Below, piece after piece: positions 36,287-53,046 of a stretch of 64,000 nucleotides of DNA. The notes under the pieces are model-generated. The model did no database searches. It saw only the letters and a program-made list of their open reading frames with translations, and was not told the DNA's origin. The DNA is from Amborella trichopoda. Lineage: Eukaryota; Streptophyta; Magnoliopsida; Amborellales; Amborellaceae. Numbering within the stretch: position 1 is the stretch's first letter; the number at the start of each line of letters is the position of its first letter. The stretch covers positions 1,825,493 to 1,889,492 of the forward strand of contig NW_006498122.1 in the NCBI RefSeq assembly GCF_000471905.2, given 5' to 3'. Both the position numbers and the translations under genes were made by a program.

Positions 36287-37901
36287 CAGTGTATCAAAAA
36301 GCGCTAGGCGAGCCCCCGGAACCTGGGCGGCTGCCCAGTTGAAAAAAAAGAAAAAATCGCAATATACCATATTCCAAGTTGAAAAAAAAAAGAAAAAAAG
36401 ATAGAAGTCAAGAAGAGAATTTTGATAATCCATATTGTTAAAACAGTAAACTGTAAAACCATACAAGTGTAGGATATAAAAGTCAGCACTCAACACAACA
36501 GAAATATACTGAAATTTAGAAAATATGCGGTCTAACAAAAGTCAACACTCATGACTCAACACAACAGTCAACAGACTCAACACTCAACAGTCAGCACCAA
36601 GGGGCAAGAGTCTTCAGTCATCATCATCATTAGAAGGAATATCAATAGGGTAAGTCTCATCATATACATCAGATTTGAGGCCATCATCATCAGAGTCATC
36701 TCCCTCTTCAATATAACGCTCGTCATCTTCTGTTTCTTTTGAATTTGCCTCTTCCTCCTGCCCTTCTTCTACCTTCCTTTTACTAGTATGTGCAGCCTGT
36801 GCAGATGAGTTCCTAGGAGTCTTGGTTGCTCTAGCTTTTTTTTTGTGCTTCTCTGAACTCAAATATTGTATAATTTCCTCCTTAGTAGCCTTAGGAACAT
36901 TTTTAGACCGGACAACATCTCCTGTAATACCAGCAAGGTGTTTTTTAAATTGATAAATGCCCCCATTAGTATCTTTTCCACAATAATTACATTTAATACG
37001 ATTTTTATCACTTGGATTTGGGTTATAACCATACTTCCAACCCGGATCACCACTCCGACTAGAAACTGGAGAAGATACTTCCATAGAACAAGCCTTATTT
37101 TCATCTTTTTTTGGTTCTTCAAAATTCAGAAGATGTCTAATCTCATCTCGAACTGCTTCAGGGACCTTTGTACAAGAAGCAACATTACCTCTAACACCAG
37201 CAAGGTGTTTTTTGAATCGGCTAATAGCCCCATTGGTATCTTTTTCACAAAATTACACCTTATACAATTTTTATCGTTTGGTTTTGGGTTGTACCCATAC
37301 ATCCAACCCGGATCACTTTTTCTTGAGTAGTAGAAATAGATCTATGACAAGGATTTTGTTCTTGTTTTTGTTTTTCATAACTTAAAAATTGCTTAATCTC
37401 CTTCTTCATAGCTTCAGGAACTTTTTTACAAGGGGCGACATCCCCTTTAATACCGGTAAGATGTTTTTTAAACCGGTTTATGCCTCTTTTTGTATCTTTT
37501 TCACAAAAATTGCATCTAACGCAATTTTTGTCATTAGGATTCGGGTTGTATCTATATTTTCAATCCGGATCTTCACTCCGACTAACTCCTGAAGACGATA
37601 TCTCAAAATAAAACAAACAATCTAAAAAATGCACTTACTTTGGTTGCTTGAACTCCAAACTTTGAGAAACACTTCGATGATTCGATCCAATGAAATGTAG
37701 TTTTTTTGAGGTTTCTGTTACTCTAAAAGGGGTTCTGGTGGGTTTAGGGTTCAAATGAACCTAAAAGTCATCATTCTTAACTTATATATCTTTGAAGAAA
37801 AAAAAAGTTTTCTGCCTCTGGGCTTGGCGCCTAGGCCTGGGTGATGCGCCTAGGCCTTCTGAACCTCCTAGGCACTGGGCGGTCCACTTTTTAAATCATC
37901 A
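36287..37901 (-). mobile_element. Non-autonomous hAT element with 8-bp target duplication
   Basis: A perfect 8-bp direct repeat TTTTAAAT flanks it at 36279-36286 and 37902-37909, the size typical of hAT. The left end CAGTGTATCAAAAAGCG pairs imperfectly with the inverse of the right end (TGATGATTTAAAAAGTG). Sub-terminal CCTAGGC motifs occur at both ends. The interior encodes only decayed BED zinc fingers and an acidic linker on the minus strand; the hAT catalytic and dimerisation regions are missing. Confidence 0.85.
36614..37600 (-). pseudogene. Triplicated BED-type zinc-finger remnant of a hAT transposase
   Basis: Three consecutive BED fingers are visible on the minus strand. The first (about 37590-37390) has a TGA in place of Trp in DPGWKY. 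The second (about 37320-37140) is frameshifted. The third (37084-36880) is intact: DPGWKYGYNPNPSDKN, CNYCGKDTNGGIYQFKKHLA. After the third comes a nuclear-type basic stretch (KHKKKARATK) and an acidic tail ending NDDDD at 36614. BED fingers bind DNA in hAT transposases and their domesticated relatives. Here the rest of the transposase is missing, so no activity is expected. Confidence 0.8.
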
Positions 37902-38878
37902 TTTTAAATTAATGAATCTTTGTTTTATTATTTACCATTTTTGTTATCCCAAGTTAATTTTGATTTGAATGTTGTACTATAGAATTTACTTTTGAAATCT
38001 GTTCCTATTATACTAAGCAAAAAGGGAAGATTTTCTAGATGTCCCCATGTATCTCATTTAGTTGTCTATTTCCTATGGTAAATGTGTTATTCAGTTGAAG
38101 TTTGGTTCACAGGTTTTATATACTCTCTTTCTCTCATGAATTTTATATTTATGGGCTGGTCTCGTTCTACTTTGCCTGTGGCGGTCGATATTTTTACAGC
38201 TGTTATTGTTATACACTAGCAATTACCACATTTATCTTTGGTTTCATATTTATTCTCCTTTTAATTTTGGAAGATTTTCCAATTTTTTTAATGTGATCTG
38301 TTTCCTACATTATTATAATGAGAAGCTTGCATTTCATGTTTTACTCATTGTTTCAGTTCTCAGATTTCCCCATGATTTTTTTTTTTGTTTATTTTAAATT
38401 TTTTTGTATGGAATACATGTGTCGCTGTGGGCTTGTCTAATATTATTCTTTGTAGCCTTAAATGTTTTATGTGGTTGTCTTGTGCATGTGCATGAGTTGG
38501 TTGGCTAGTGCATGCGTTGGTTGGCCAGTGCATATGAGTATGGGTGTGTGTATCCACGCTTGCGCACATGCATGTGTTTCACGCACTCATGCGCATGCTA
38601 TGTACATCTGTGTAGATGTCATACAATACATAAATATATAATGTGGATATGTTGTATGGAGTACATGTGCACTGCTGTGCGTCTGTGAAGAAGAGGGAAC
38701 TCTTATGCTGTTGTTTTCTATTGGCATTTGAAATGCATGATATCATGTCATCTATAAGTTTATGGTTAGTTTAGTTCTCTTTGTCCCAAAGTGGGAACCT
38801 TTGAATTGGGCTCTTGACTCGTGTATGTGAAGTATTCCCAATTCTCTTGTAACTAATGCTTCTTAAACGTTTTTCCAG

Positions 38879-39045
38879 CTTTTCACAACCTGTTCTTCAT
38901 GAATTCAAGAAGTGCCGTAGCTATAACTGTTTCCTGTGATTCGGGAAACAAGGACAACTTCTTTTTCTGGATTTTGGTCTGCCTTCTTCCAAGATTCCTT
39001 GGAGCTAAAGTTGTGGGCGTGAACTTCCTATTGTTGAAGGCCATT
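38879..39045 (+). other. Candidate upstream exon of S6K with an in-frame ATG
   Basis: The acceptor TTTTCCAG ends at 38878 with a good branch-site sequence (aactaatgc) about 25 nt before, and the donor ATT/GTAAGG is at 39046. The next acceptor, TTTTCTTAG, ends at 39136. If spliced, the ATG at 38899 gives 49 codons joined in frame through 13 more codons (VSTITHHHHCLSV) to the S6K Met at 39176. It is either a coding N-terminal extension or a 5' UTR exon. Confidence 0.45.
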
Positions 39046-39175
39046 GTAAGGGTACCTTCTTCGTCAGTTCTCGTGGCAAAGTCCATTGGAGACAGCCAAC
39101 CTTAAAGTCAACCTAAATTACTATTTATTTTCTTAGGTATCAACTATAACCCATCATCATCATTGCCTCTCAGTG

Positions 39176-43864
<4,689 letters not shown>

Positions 43865-44182
43865 TCGACTTCTATTCTGTTATATTTTTATTTTTACTTT
43901 TAAATTTGTGGATGGTTAACCTGGGTTGAGGACTCTGGATTCTTATATGTATTGAAAGATTATTGGAACCTGGGATTTGGCAAAAGGATGTTTGCTTGCA
44001 TGGACAAGCCTGCTATGTGTTAGTAGTTTAATTTCTTTTCTTATTAAGGTAATTTTTGTGATATTATTGGTTTTGTTAGAGTGGGAGAGAGAGATTTTTC
44101 AAGCAATTTTTCCCTAGTCGTGGTGATTGATTGAGAAAGTATTTTAGAGAGAGAAAGGGAGGGAGGGGGGAACTAGTGGAAT

Positions 44183-44345
44183 GTCATCATCATGGTTTTT
44201 CCCTAACTAATTAAGGTTGACTAAACAAATCCTAATATGTCATTTTAATTTATTAAATGCACTACTTTTAGTGAGGTCATAAGCCTTCATATTTTTCTTA
44301 CTACTTTCAACCGGTCTTTTTGGGTCTGCCCCTGCCCCATATCTA
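44183..44345 (-). mobile_element. RTE-type LINE 3' end
   Basis: 'tcatcatcatggtttttccc' then 'aactaattaaggttgacta' and 'taagccttcatatttttc', closely matching the RTE tail at 27550-27835. It is in minus orientation. No target duplication is clear. Confidence 0.65.
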
Positions 44346-44482
44346 GTGGAATGTAATTAAGAGATATAATTAGTGAAATGTAATTTCATGGGAGGGAAAG
44401 GTTATTTAATTAAATGAGAAGATAGTGAAACTTCCAAATGCAGCAATTCTTTTAGCTGGTGGTAGGACATGTTTTGGTTTGA

Positions 44483-44556
44483 GGTCGCATTGAAAAGTCT
44501 ACAAACTGATTTCTTATGAGGGCGTATTGAAAAGTCTACAAAGTGATTTCTTATGG
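44483..44556 (+). repeat. Two-copy 37-bp tandem repeat
   Basis: 'cattgaaaagtctacaaa' at 44488 and 'tattgaaaagtctacaaa' at 44525, each continuing to 'tgatttcttatg'. Recent duplication downstream of S6K. Confidence 0.85.
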
Positions 44557-45392
44557 GAGAGATTTTGGCAATGTGGGGGTTTTATGAGATTTCACAGTAT
44601 ATTCCTAAGGTGAGGGAGATTTTTTATTTGATGTAGGATGGGTTTCTATGTGTTGGCCCTCCTCTAAAATCCACCTTAAAGATGGATTTTTGATGCAAAA
44701 TTCTTGGGATTCATGATCTAATCCAAGCTGATTATGAAAATGAAAAATATAAATTTTTTTGAACTTTAAAATGTACTCTTTTGGGGGATGCTTTTAGCGA
44801 CGTCCATATATATTTTTTGATCGTGCACGCCTCACCCACTGACTCAGAGAAAACTTCTGCTTTGATGTATGGGCTATAGTAGGGAGAGGTCTTCCAAATA
44901 TTGAGAGGAGGAGAGACCTTTGGTTTCAGTTTACGTTCTTTCCTGTAAAGAAATTTTCTGAAACTTTCAAGTGGATCAATGATTTTCATATTTAGTTTTG
45001 GTTCTGCTCCTTTGAAATCTGGTTCCCAAAAATACTCCATCAATGCTATTTTATGGGAAGCACATGTATGCCTGAAGAGGTATTAATCAACTCTCTTTTT
45101 TGTGATATACAATTCAATGCATGAAACCTCAAGCTAGAATTTACAAAACAAATAATCCCCAAGTATTGAGCTTTTGATCTTGTTTCACAACTACTTACGG
45201 TCTAAATATAATAACATATCATGTCATTATTTTGATATGATGCCATTTATATGTGGTATAAGATCACCAATACTTCTAGCTTTCATAAGTGAAATATGAC
45301 AAATAATCTCTCGAGAAAAAATTTCCAAAATTTTGAATTAAGTTAGAGGTGCACCCTCTTCCACCTAATTCGCATCAAAGGAATAAAAGTAT

Positions 45393-45495
45393 GAGGTTTG
45401 GGCTTGAGTGGTCAGCAGCGGACGATTTGCACAGTATCTCAAATTTGATTCCTACCGCTGAATTACTCCCTCCCCTCGAAAAAAAAAGACAATGG
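45393..45495 (+). mobile_element. Possible tRNA-derived SINE
   Basis: 'tgggcttgagtggtcagc' could be a degraded Pol III A box, 'tttgattcctacc' about 35 bp later a B box, and a short A9 tract follows at 45480-45488. No target duplication was found. This is a weak call. Confidence 0.3.
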
Positions 45496-45554
45496 TTAAC
45501 AAGATCTTCTTGTATGAAAAATAAACACTAAACAACCTTGTGGTATAGTCTCTC

Positions 45555-46010
45555 TTTCACGTATGGGTGTGGTTTGCATAAGGTCGAGGCCTTAAACAAT
45601 TTTACGTATCAGTATGGGTGTGGTTTGTATAAGGTTGAGGCCTTTAACAAATTTACATATGGGTGTGGTTTGTATAAGGTTGAGGCTTTAAACAATCAAA
45701 GTAAGGTGCTGAAAATCTTTCTGATAGCTTCAAATTATATTTTCATCTCTAATTATAAAATTTAAAGCTTAAAAAATAGTGTAGATCAAATATCTATGAA
45801 CACTTGAACATCTTGAAAATTGACGATCTAAAAAATACATTACAAAATGTACTACTTCCAAGACTTGAAATCTATTGTCTTTTGCCCATACATCTTGAAG
45901 TCATGATGATTCGTTTTGAAGATTTTTGAGTATCAAAAGAACCTGCTTCAGTGAATTTTGATGTGCACCTTAATTTGATTGCTAAGGGCCTCGCCCGTAT
46001 ATAAACTTTT
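45555..46010. mobile_element. MITE-A copy with triplicated left end
   Basis: The left terminal unit 'atgggtgtggtttgtataag', with 'gttgaggcctt' and 'aacaa', occurs three times at about 45561, 45613 and 45658. The normal interior and right end follow ('gtgcaccttaatttgattgc' near 45962). The tandem ends likely arose by slippage or repeated recombination. Confidence 0.7.
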
Positions 46011-46029
46011 TCATTTATGTATTATACAC

Positions 46030-46355
46030 ATGTTCAACAAAATTTATATAAGTACGAGGCTCTAAACAATCAAATTATATCGCACCTCAAAAATTTCTCT
46101 AGAAGAGGTTGTTTTGATGCCCAAATATCCTCAAATTTATCATATTGACCTCAAGTTTTAGAAATAAAATATCTTGTGATGCATTTTTCGACCGTCAATT
46201 TTAAAAATTTTAAAATTTTGTAGATCCGCCCAATCTACACTATTTTTAAAGCTTTTAAATTTGATAATTAGACATAATATATTTCAATGCTATCACAAAA
46301 ATTTCCAATATTGAAACCACATTTTCCACCCTATTTGAAGTTAGAGCCTCAACCA
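46030..46355. mobile_element. MITE-A copy 8
   Basis: 'aaaatttatataagtacgag' start, 'tcgcacctcaaaaatt' and 'gttgttttgatgcccaaata' interior, and an end near 'ttgaagttagagcctcaac'. It lies directly right of the triplicated copy in the same orientation, upstream of STN8. Confidence 0.6.
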
Positions 46356-46448
46356 TGTTTGTGAAATATTTCTTGTTTTCCTAAGTCCCAAACTCTGTGG
46401 ATGAAGAAATGATACTTCTTCTTTAACTGGCCCAAGTTCCCCTTCCAT

Positions 46449-46609
46449 TGGTATCTCCTCTCTCCCTCTCTCTCTCTACCTCTCTTTCTCTCTCTACCCC
46501 TCTCTCTTCAGTTTCTCGTTACCCCAACTCGTGGATAAAGAAAAGATACGAGGATTCATACGTGGCCCAAGAGCCACCTCTGCTCGTTTCGTAATGAAAC
46601 ACTATATAA
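46449..46609 (+). promoter_or_regulatory. STN8 promoter: CT-rich tract and TATA box
   Basis: A (CT)n/CT-rich Y-patch-like tract (about 46449-46508) precedes a TATA element (TATATAA, 46603-46609). If the TATA box is used, transcription would start near 46635, only about 15 nt before the preferred ATG at 46651. If the CT tract is the core promoter, the in-frame ATG at 46531 becomes possible. Confidence 0.45.
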
Positions 46610-46650
46610 CACCTCTCTCTCTCTCATGTTCAAAAAAAAAAGCTCCTGTC

Positions 46651-49600
46651 ATGGCTTCCTACACTCACAGGGTTTGCCAACTACACACAAGCCCCCCACC
46701 ATCTCTCCATCACAACTTTTCTCTCTCTACAATTTCTCTCTCCATGTCATGGCTCAACACATCAGAAGCACCCTCGAGCAAACACCCTACAAGTGCTTTT
46801 GAATCATTTTCTCTCTCTAGCTCATCCCGGCCAACAAAATGTAGTGCCTTTCTGGGTAATATCTCTGAAGAAATCGCGAATGACTTAGCATCAATTGGGT
46901 TTGAGAGTGAATCACTAATTGTTTCTCCATTAATTCAATCTGGATTATCTCTGGTTCAGGGTGTGGTGGACCTTCCAGAGGGAGAAAGATGGGCTTTTCT
47001 CTCTTTAGTCAGTTTTGCTTGGGTTTATTTGACTGCAAGACCAGGAGTGTTAATAGGTGCTTTTGATGCATATGTGTTGGCACCATTACAGCTTGGGCTT
47101 GATAGTATAGTAGGGAGAAGAGATCTTAGGAGGAGTGATTTTGTGTTAGGAGAGAGATTGGGGGAAGGGTCTTTTGGGGTTGTTTATTCTGGTGCTGTAG
47201 TCCCCAGGAATGTGAATGTGGAAGACAGGGCTGGGAAGAAGGTCAAGGATTTAGAGAGAGAAGAGAGATTCAAGAATTTGCAGAAGGTCATACTTAAGAA
47301 GGTGCAGTATTCAATGTCACTCTTACTGTTCTTATTTTCAGTTTCAGTTTTTTTTTTTTTTTTTGAATTTCAATAATCTTCGTTGGTGGATTGCATAGAT
47401 CATTTTTTGAGAAAATGATTGCATAGATCATTCCTTCAATGGTTTTTTTCTATTATAATTCTTGATCAATAAATAATTTTGGTTCATCAATTTTCTTTCA
47501 GTGTACTTTTAATTGTTCTTTTGATTGCTATCCTGTTAGTTCATGATTAGTGATTAACTTGTTGATTGATATTCTTTTTAAGACATTTTGTTAGCATTTT
47601 CTTAGTTGCTGAATGCTGGTTGCCTGGTTCGTTTCGTTCATTGTTTGTTAGACTCAAAATATTTATTTCTTTGTTTGGTGATCTGTTAATTCTTGATCAA
47701 TGATTTGGAGATCACCGCCGAGGCGAGTAACTTGGCTGAACCCCGGTGGATGAATGTGGCCGAGTTATGTACAACACAAAAAAGTGAAAAAAGTCAAAAG
47801 AAGGGTAAAACCTTTTTTAAAAAAGTTCTAAATGAGATAAAACAATAAAAGAGGTAATACTAACCATTAGAAGATTACAAAGATGAAAAAACTCTATAAA
47901 AGATGGAGTATTGAAAACTTTGATTTAGTAACTTGAACATTTCAGAAAATTATTTAAGTTCCCAAATCATCTTAAAAATTACCAAACTTATCAGAAAACT
48001 TAATTCTAACTTATATAGTGGTGTTTCCCTTTTTTTTTTTATACATTTTTTATTTTTTATACCTTTTTTATTTTTTAATATTTTTTAAAACTTTTATGTG
48101 TGTGTGGGGCAAGTTGCCGTGGAATTTGTCCCAACTTGCCCTCGTCCATGGGCCATGGCTGAGTTACTCGGCGTAGTCAGAGCGGACTCGGACGAGTCCC
48201 GTGACATTATTGTTGATTATTGTATAGTTTGGTTCAATTACATATTTGTCAATTTTAGTCTTTGCCAATTTTTTATTGATTTTCTAGTAGGTAAATAGAC
48301 AACCGAAGGCACCAGATCATGCCCTTGTCAGTTCACAAATTTGGGAGTCTTCATGGCTGATTTTGAGAAATGGAGAGAGATCTCACCTCATTTGGAAGTA
48401 CAATTTGAATTATAGCGCAGGCTATTGATACCTTGACTATAGTTGGTTTTATTTCTGAGTCATATTATGATACAAGTTCTAAAACTCAGGCGAGTCCGAG
48501 TCGACTCCCCCTAGTTACTCAGACAGGAATGGGCCAAACTCTGCCAGTTCCTATATTTAATATTATGATTTTTACATTCTTGGCCATGACTCTAACAGAC
48601 TAGGCCCAGTGTGTGTGGACTACTTGGACTCAGGACCCAGCTGTCTCCAAATGCAAACCTTGTTTTTGAACATTGATTATGATATGAATAAGAAACAATC
48701 TATAGTGTTTACTATATATTCTCTTTTAGTTATTTTTATTTCCAAGTTTCTTTTATGACATCTATATTTAGATTTGCCTATCCACTAGTACAGGTCAAAA
48801 CTGAGATCCAAGGGGCTAAAGAATGTGGTGATTTTGAAGAGTGGTTTAACTACAGGATTTCTAGAGCTGCTCCTGAAGCTTGTGCTGAGTTTCTTGGGAG
48901 TTTCATTGCTGACAAGAGCATCTCACAGTTCACAAAGGGTGGCAAATGGCTTGTTTGGAAGTTTGAGGTACGCATTACAATGAGTTCTGGATTTAATTCA
49001 CCTTTGGAAAGACATTAACTAATTGAAATTGTCTCTAAAATTGCAGTTCTCATTAAATTTTGTTGACTAAGAGCCCTCAAAATGAAACTTATGTTGATGT
49101 TATATTCTTGTTATATCATTCTCATCTTTTCTTGATGTAATTTCAGCTCTAGAATTTAATCTCACTCTTCTAATACTAACCCTATAACACTGTGCTCCAG
49201 GGAGACCAGACTCTGGCTGACTCTATGAAAGATCGAAGCTTTCCTTTGAATTTGGAGTCTATTATGTTTGGGCAAGAGTTAAAAGGGCTAGACTCACTAG
49301 AGCGCTATGCTTTGATTATTAAACAAATAATGAGGCAAATTATTACATCTCTCAAGAAAATCCATGATACAGGTATTGTGCATCGAGATATTAAACCAGC
49401 CAACTTGGTGGTTACAAGAAAGGGGAAAATAAAGCTCATAGATTTTGGGGCGGCTACTGATCTTCGAATTGGCAAGAACTATGTACCCAATCGTGGGCTT
49501 CTCGACCCTGACTATTGCCCTCCAGAACTCTATGTTCTTCCTGAGGAGACCCCAAGCCCTCCTCCCGAACCTGTCGCAGCCATCCTTTCTCCAATTCTAT

Positions 49601-50845
49601 GGCAGGCTTGTTCTTACTCTTCTTATTGCTGTTATCTCTTCATGCTTATGAGAAACTGATTTAGAAATAAAAACTCTATATTGGTTATGTAACAATTTCC
49701 TCTATATGATGGACTCCTAAACCCAACAAATTTGGACACTTGACACTCTTGGCCCTAAGCATACACCGTTCTTTTCATTGTGGGTTATGACATAAAAGAT
49801 TAGGGGAATTTAACAATTCAAGTGCTATTGTCTGTGACCAATAACATAAGGGTGCGATTTCTATAAGGTTGCTACCCTAAGCAATCCATTTAAGGTGCAC
49901 CTCCAACTTTTATTATAACATGTAATTTTGACGTAAAAAATTATTAAGATTATCTGAAAATCTATTTTCATATCTAATTATAAAATTTTAAACTCCAAAA
50001 ATAATTAAAATCAAGTAGATCTATAAACATATGAAAATCTTGAAAATATAGACGGTCTAGATAATGTGTTGCAAGATGCACTATTTCTGGGACTCAAAAT
50101 CTTTTTTTTTTTTTTCATATTCATACATCTCAATGTAATTAGAGGGTTTTTTCAAGATTAAAACAACCTTTTCCTATGGATTTTTGAGGTGCATCTTTAA
50201 TCTACATTTTAAGGTTGCAACCTTATAAACTTTTCCCAGAACATAAAGTTCATGCAGTACAAAATGTTTGAGCACTAAGGTCTAAGGCAACTGGTGTCCA
50301 AAATATGTTGACTAGGATAAAAAACTCCATCATTTGCTAGATACAACTGTGTTTTCTGTTCTGGTTGTTTTAATTTGCCAAGAATTGATAAAGTTATCAC
50401 CAACACCAAGAATTTAGGTTTACCTTCTGTCCATTATTTATGTGCAGAATTCGATGTGCTAATTCATGACATACAGCAATTTCCTTGTTGGGTGCAGTTA
50501 AATAGCCCAGATTTGTTTGATATGTACTCCACTGGGGTGGTTCTACTACAAATGGCTAGTCCTACCTTAAGATCAACATCTGGGTTGAAAAGGTTTAATT
50601 TGGAAATTAAATCTGTTGGATATGATTTGAGGAAATGGAGGGAATTTACTCGACTTAGGCCAGATTTGAGCATACTTGATCTTGACTCTGGTAGAGGTTG
50701 GGACTTGGCCACAAAGCTTATATCAGAAAGAGGATTTCTTAGAAGAGGGCGGTTATCAGCTGCTGCTGCTTTACGGCATCCCTATTTCTTGTTGGGAAGC
50801 GACCAGGCAGTTACTATTCTTTCAAAGTTGAGCATGACCAAGTAA
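46651..50845 (+). CDS. STN8-like thylakoid serine/threonine kinase
   Basis: Four exons give 525 aa: 46651-47301, 48794-48967, 49201-49605, 50498-50845. STN8 phosphorylates photosystem II core proteins (D1, D2, CP43, PsbH) at the thylakoid. Residues 1-60 are Ser-rich and basic, like a plastid transit peptide. A single membrane segment lies at about 112-137 (AFLSLVSFAWVYLTARPGVL). The kinase domain has LGEGSFGVVYSG (170-181), VILKK with the catalytic Lys (about 216), HRD (336-338) and DFG (356-358). SPPPEPVAA, SILDLDSGRGWDL and the C-terminal LRHPYFLLGSDQA match the STN8 family closely. AtSTN8 is 495 aa. All exons are phase 0. Intron 3 starts with GC instead of GT. An in-frame ATG at 46531 would add 40 residues but looks less like a transit peptide start. 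Confidence 0.94.
49851..50240. mobile_element. MITE-A copy 9 in STN8 intron 3
   Basis: The left end 'tctataaggttgctacccta' with 'aaggtgcacctcc' mirrors the right end 'gaggtgcatctttaat' with 'aaggttgcaaccttataaac'. This is the clearest pair of TIRs (about 45 bp) in the family, so it is a good reference copy. Confidence 0.75.
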
Positions 50846-52239
50846 CAAGTTTCCAAAGGCAGGTAAAATGCATGTATTAAACACCAAATGGTACTGATTC
50901 TGGTCGTCTCTACCCTTTACGTTATTTTTAAACCTTCAAAGGAGTTATTGTACATTCCTCATATTTACAAAATGATGTAAATGTATAATCATTATTTAAT
51001 AGTCATCAAAAGTATTATTCATTTTTTTGGGTATTAGTTTTTTAGTTAGTTGTTTGTTGATAATCTTGTTTTATGTCCTTTGGGTATTTATTCAGCAAAT
51101 ATATCATTCTTTCCCTAAATTTTAGCTGGTATAGGAGTCACAGAGATTGCATGGCTCATGCGTTATTAAAAGGTGTGGAATGTCAGCTTGCTTTGGTTTA
51201 TGGGACAAACTTCAAGGGCTCAAATCCTTGACCTTCCTAAAACAATGGCCTGTGCATTTATCATTGACCTGCTCTGCTAGTTATGGTTGCTACTTTATTG
51301 TTAATTTTAGAAGATCTGATTCCCAAACTTCCCTATCATAATCCTTAATTTCTTGTCCAATTCATATGCGACATCACAGAGTTCTGCTGATCATGTGCCG
51401 ATAATGGTTGTTAACTAGCCCAATCTTTGATTTGTGACTTCCTGATTAGTTTTATTGTTTTTGTTTTCTCATCTAATTTTAGCCTCCCATCTTTCTTTTT
51501 GTTTAATTAATTCTGCCTGTTAAATCATCTACATGAGTGGTTTCCTTCATTTTATTGTTCTCTTTTAATTTTTCCTCTGATGGTTTTAATGAATTTGCCC
51601 CACGAGTATTCTAGAGTGGTGGTAGCCTCAGACATAGTATCAGAAAGAAGGTCAATTAATAGATACTCGTAATCCACTAGAGAACTTTTTACAAAACATA
51701 CAAAAAATATCTCATGTATTTTTAACATGTGGTTTTTATTTCAGTATTATAATTTGAAATAGGATTTTGTTTATGCCATGATGTCGTCTGTGTTGTAGTC
51801 CTATTTGAAGTTACTCTTTACCAATTATATTTTTTAAAAAGGCAGCCAATCCCAGCACACTATTAGAAGCGTGATCTGAGCCAGTTGTAGCACTATTAGA
51901 AACATGATCCTAATCGAACCTAAATCTCTATTATGATTCTTTAAAAAAGAGCAAGCCTTTATGGACTTCGATGCCATGCTCTTTGAATTGCCTTTTTAAA
52001 TTTTTATTTTTATTTAATTTGCTAACATTCACATTGTACTGCAACATCAGGGAAAAATTACAAGTCTAAACATCAAGCATACACGTGGATAGAGAGTGAC
52101 AGGGATTTTGAACTATGGGAGTACATTTGAACTATGGGAGACAATCGTCTCCAGCCTGGTTTTCAAACAACACAAATCGAAATCCATGAATATTTAATCT
52201 AGTCCATAAGTCACAGATTTGTGCACCTAGAATATTAAG
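50846..52239. other. STN8 downstream region, no gene seen
   Basis: Holds the STN8 3' UTR and AT-rich spacer. A GTAAAA donor-like site just after the stop (about 50863) might begin a 3' UTR intron. The 64-codon frame at 51147-51341 has no support. Confidence 0.4.
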
Positions 52240-52600
52240 ATTTGATTGTGGTATTACGATTCCAAGAAAATCAAATCGAGATTCTATGAGGGTGGAAGCA
52301 AGATTTGAGGTTTGATTAGTTTGTTACTTCTTGTATCTATGAACCGTGACACTTAATGTTCAGTAATCTGGATTCGAAAACAATCGAATCAAGTATTATA
52401 TGTAGTATCCAAATTCAACAAATATATAATGGAGATTCAACAATTTTGGAATCGAGAATCAATAAATATTAGAAACGAGGTTTTATAAGTGTCGGAATCG
52501 AGATTCCTAAAATAAGGAATTGAGATTCGTGACTTCACGGAAATGCATTATGCAAAGATTCCTTCCGGGAATCGTGGAATCAGTATTCCAAATCGGAAAC
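52240..52600. repeat. GAATC-rich degenerate repeat tract
   Basis: Short motifs of the form GAATCGAGATTC recur, often with inverted symmetry: 'aaatcgagattct' near 52270, 'gaatcgagaatc' near 52451, 'gaatcgagattcc' near 52496, 'gaattgagattcg' near 52519, 'gaatcgtggaatc' near 52571. It lies between the convergent STN8 and PHT1 genes. Confidence 0.6.
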
Positions 52601-53046
52601 GCAACCTTGGGTGAGAGATCCTGGTATCTATGATTTGAATGGAAGAGAGAAAGAAAACTATTGGGCCTCTCGACTTTGATCTTGCAACTGCTTATTGACC
52701 CAATAGCTATTAACCTTGTTATTTTATGTAAACTTATTTTCGATTTTGGTACAGTAGCTTAGGTAATGGATCAAGAAATAGACACACATACTGTTAATGT
52801 TCAAACTTCACAAAACTTCATGCACTACATCATAAAATCTAACCTAGTTCCAAACCCAAACAATAAGTACAAGACTGACTCTTATTTAATCAAATACACT
52901 CTGCATCTGCACTTTCCAACCCATTTCCAGTGCTAACCCACTAAATAACTTGACCCCTTTCTTATCTCATAACTAAACAACAAGAACCAGAAGAAATATG
53001 TCCACCTTATATGGCCTAACGCACTAGTCCTCGGCATACAGGAGGC

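Noticed and set aside
44732..45043. 103-codon minus-strand open frame
   Set aside because: No family recognised, no supporting signals, repeat-rich surroundings.
47712..48190. Possible TIR pair around gagtaacttggc and gagttactcggc in STN8 intron 1
   Set aside because: Similarity is confined to about 15 bp of GC-rich text and no target duplication was found.
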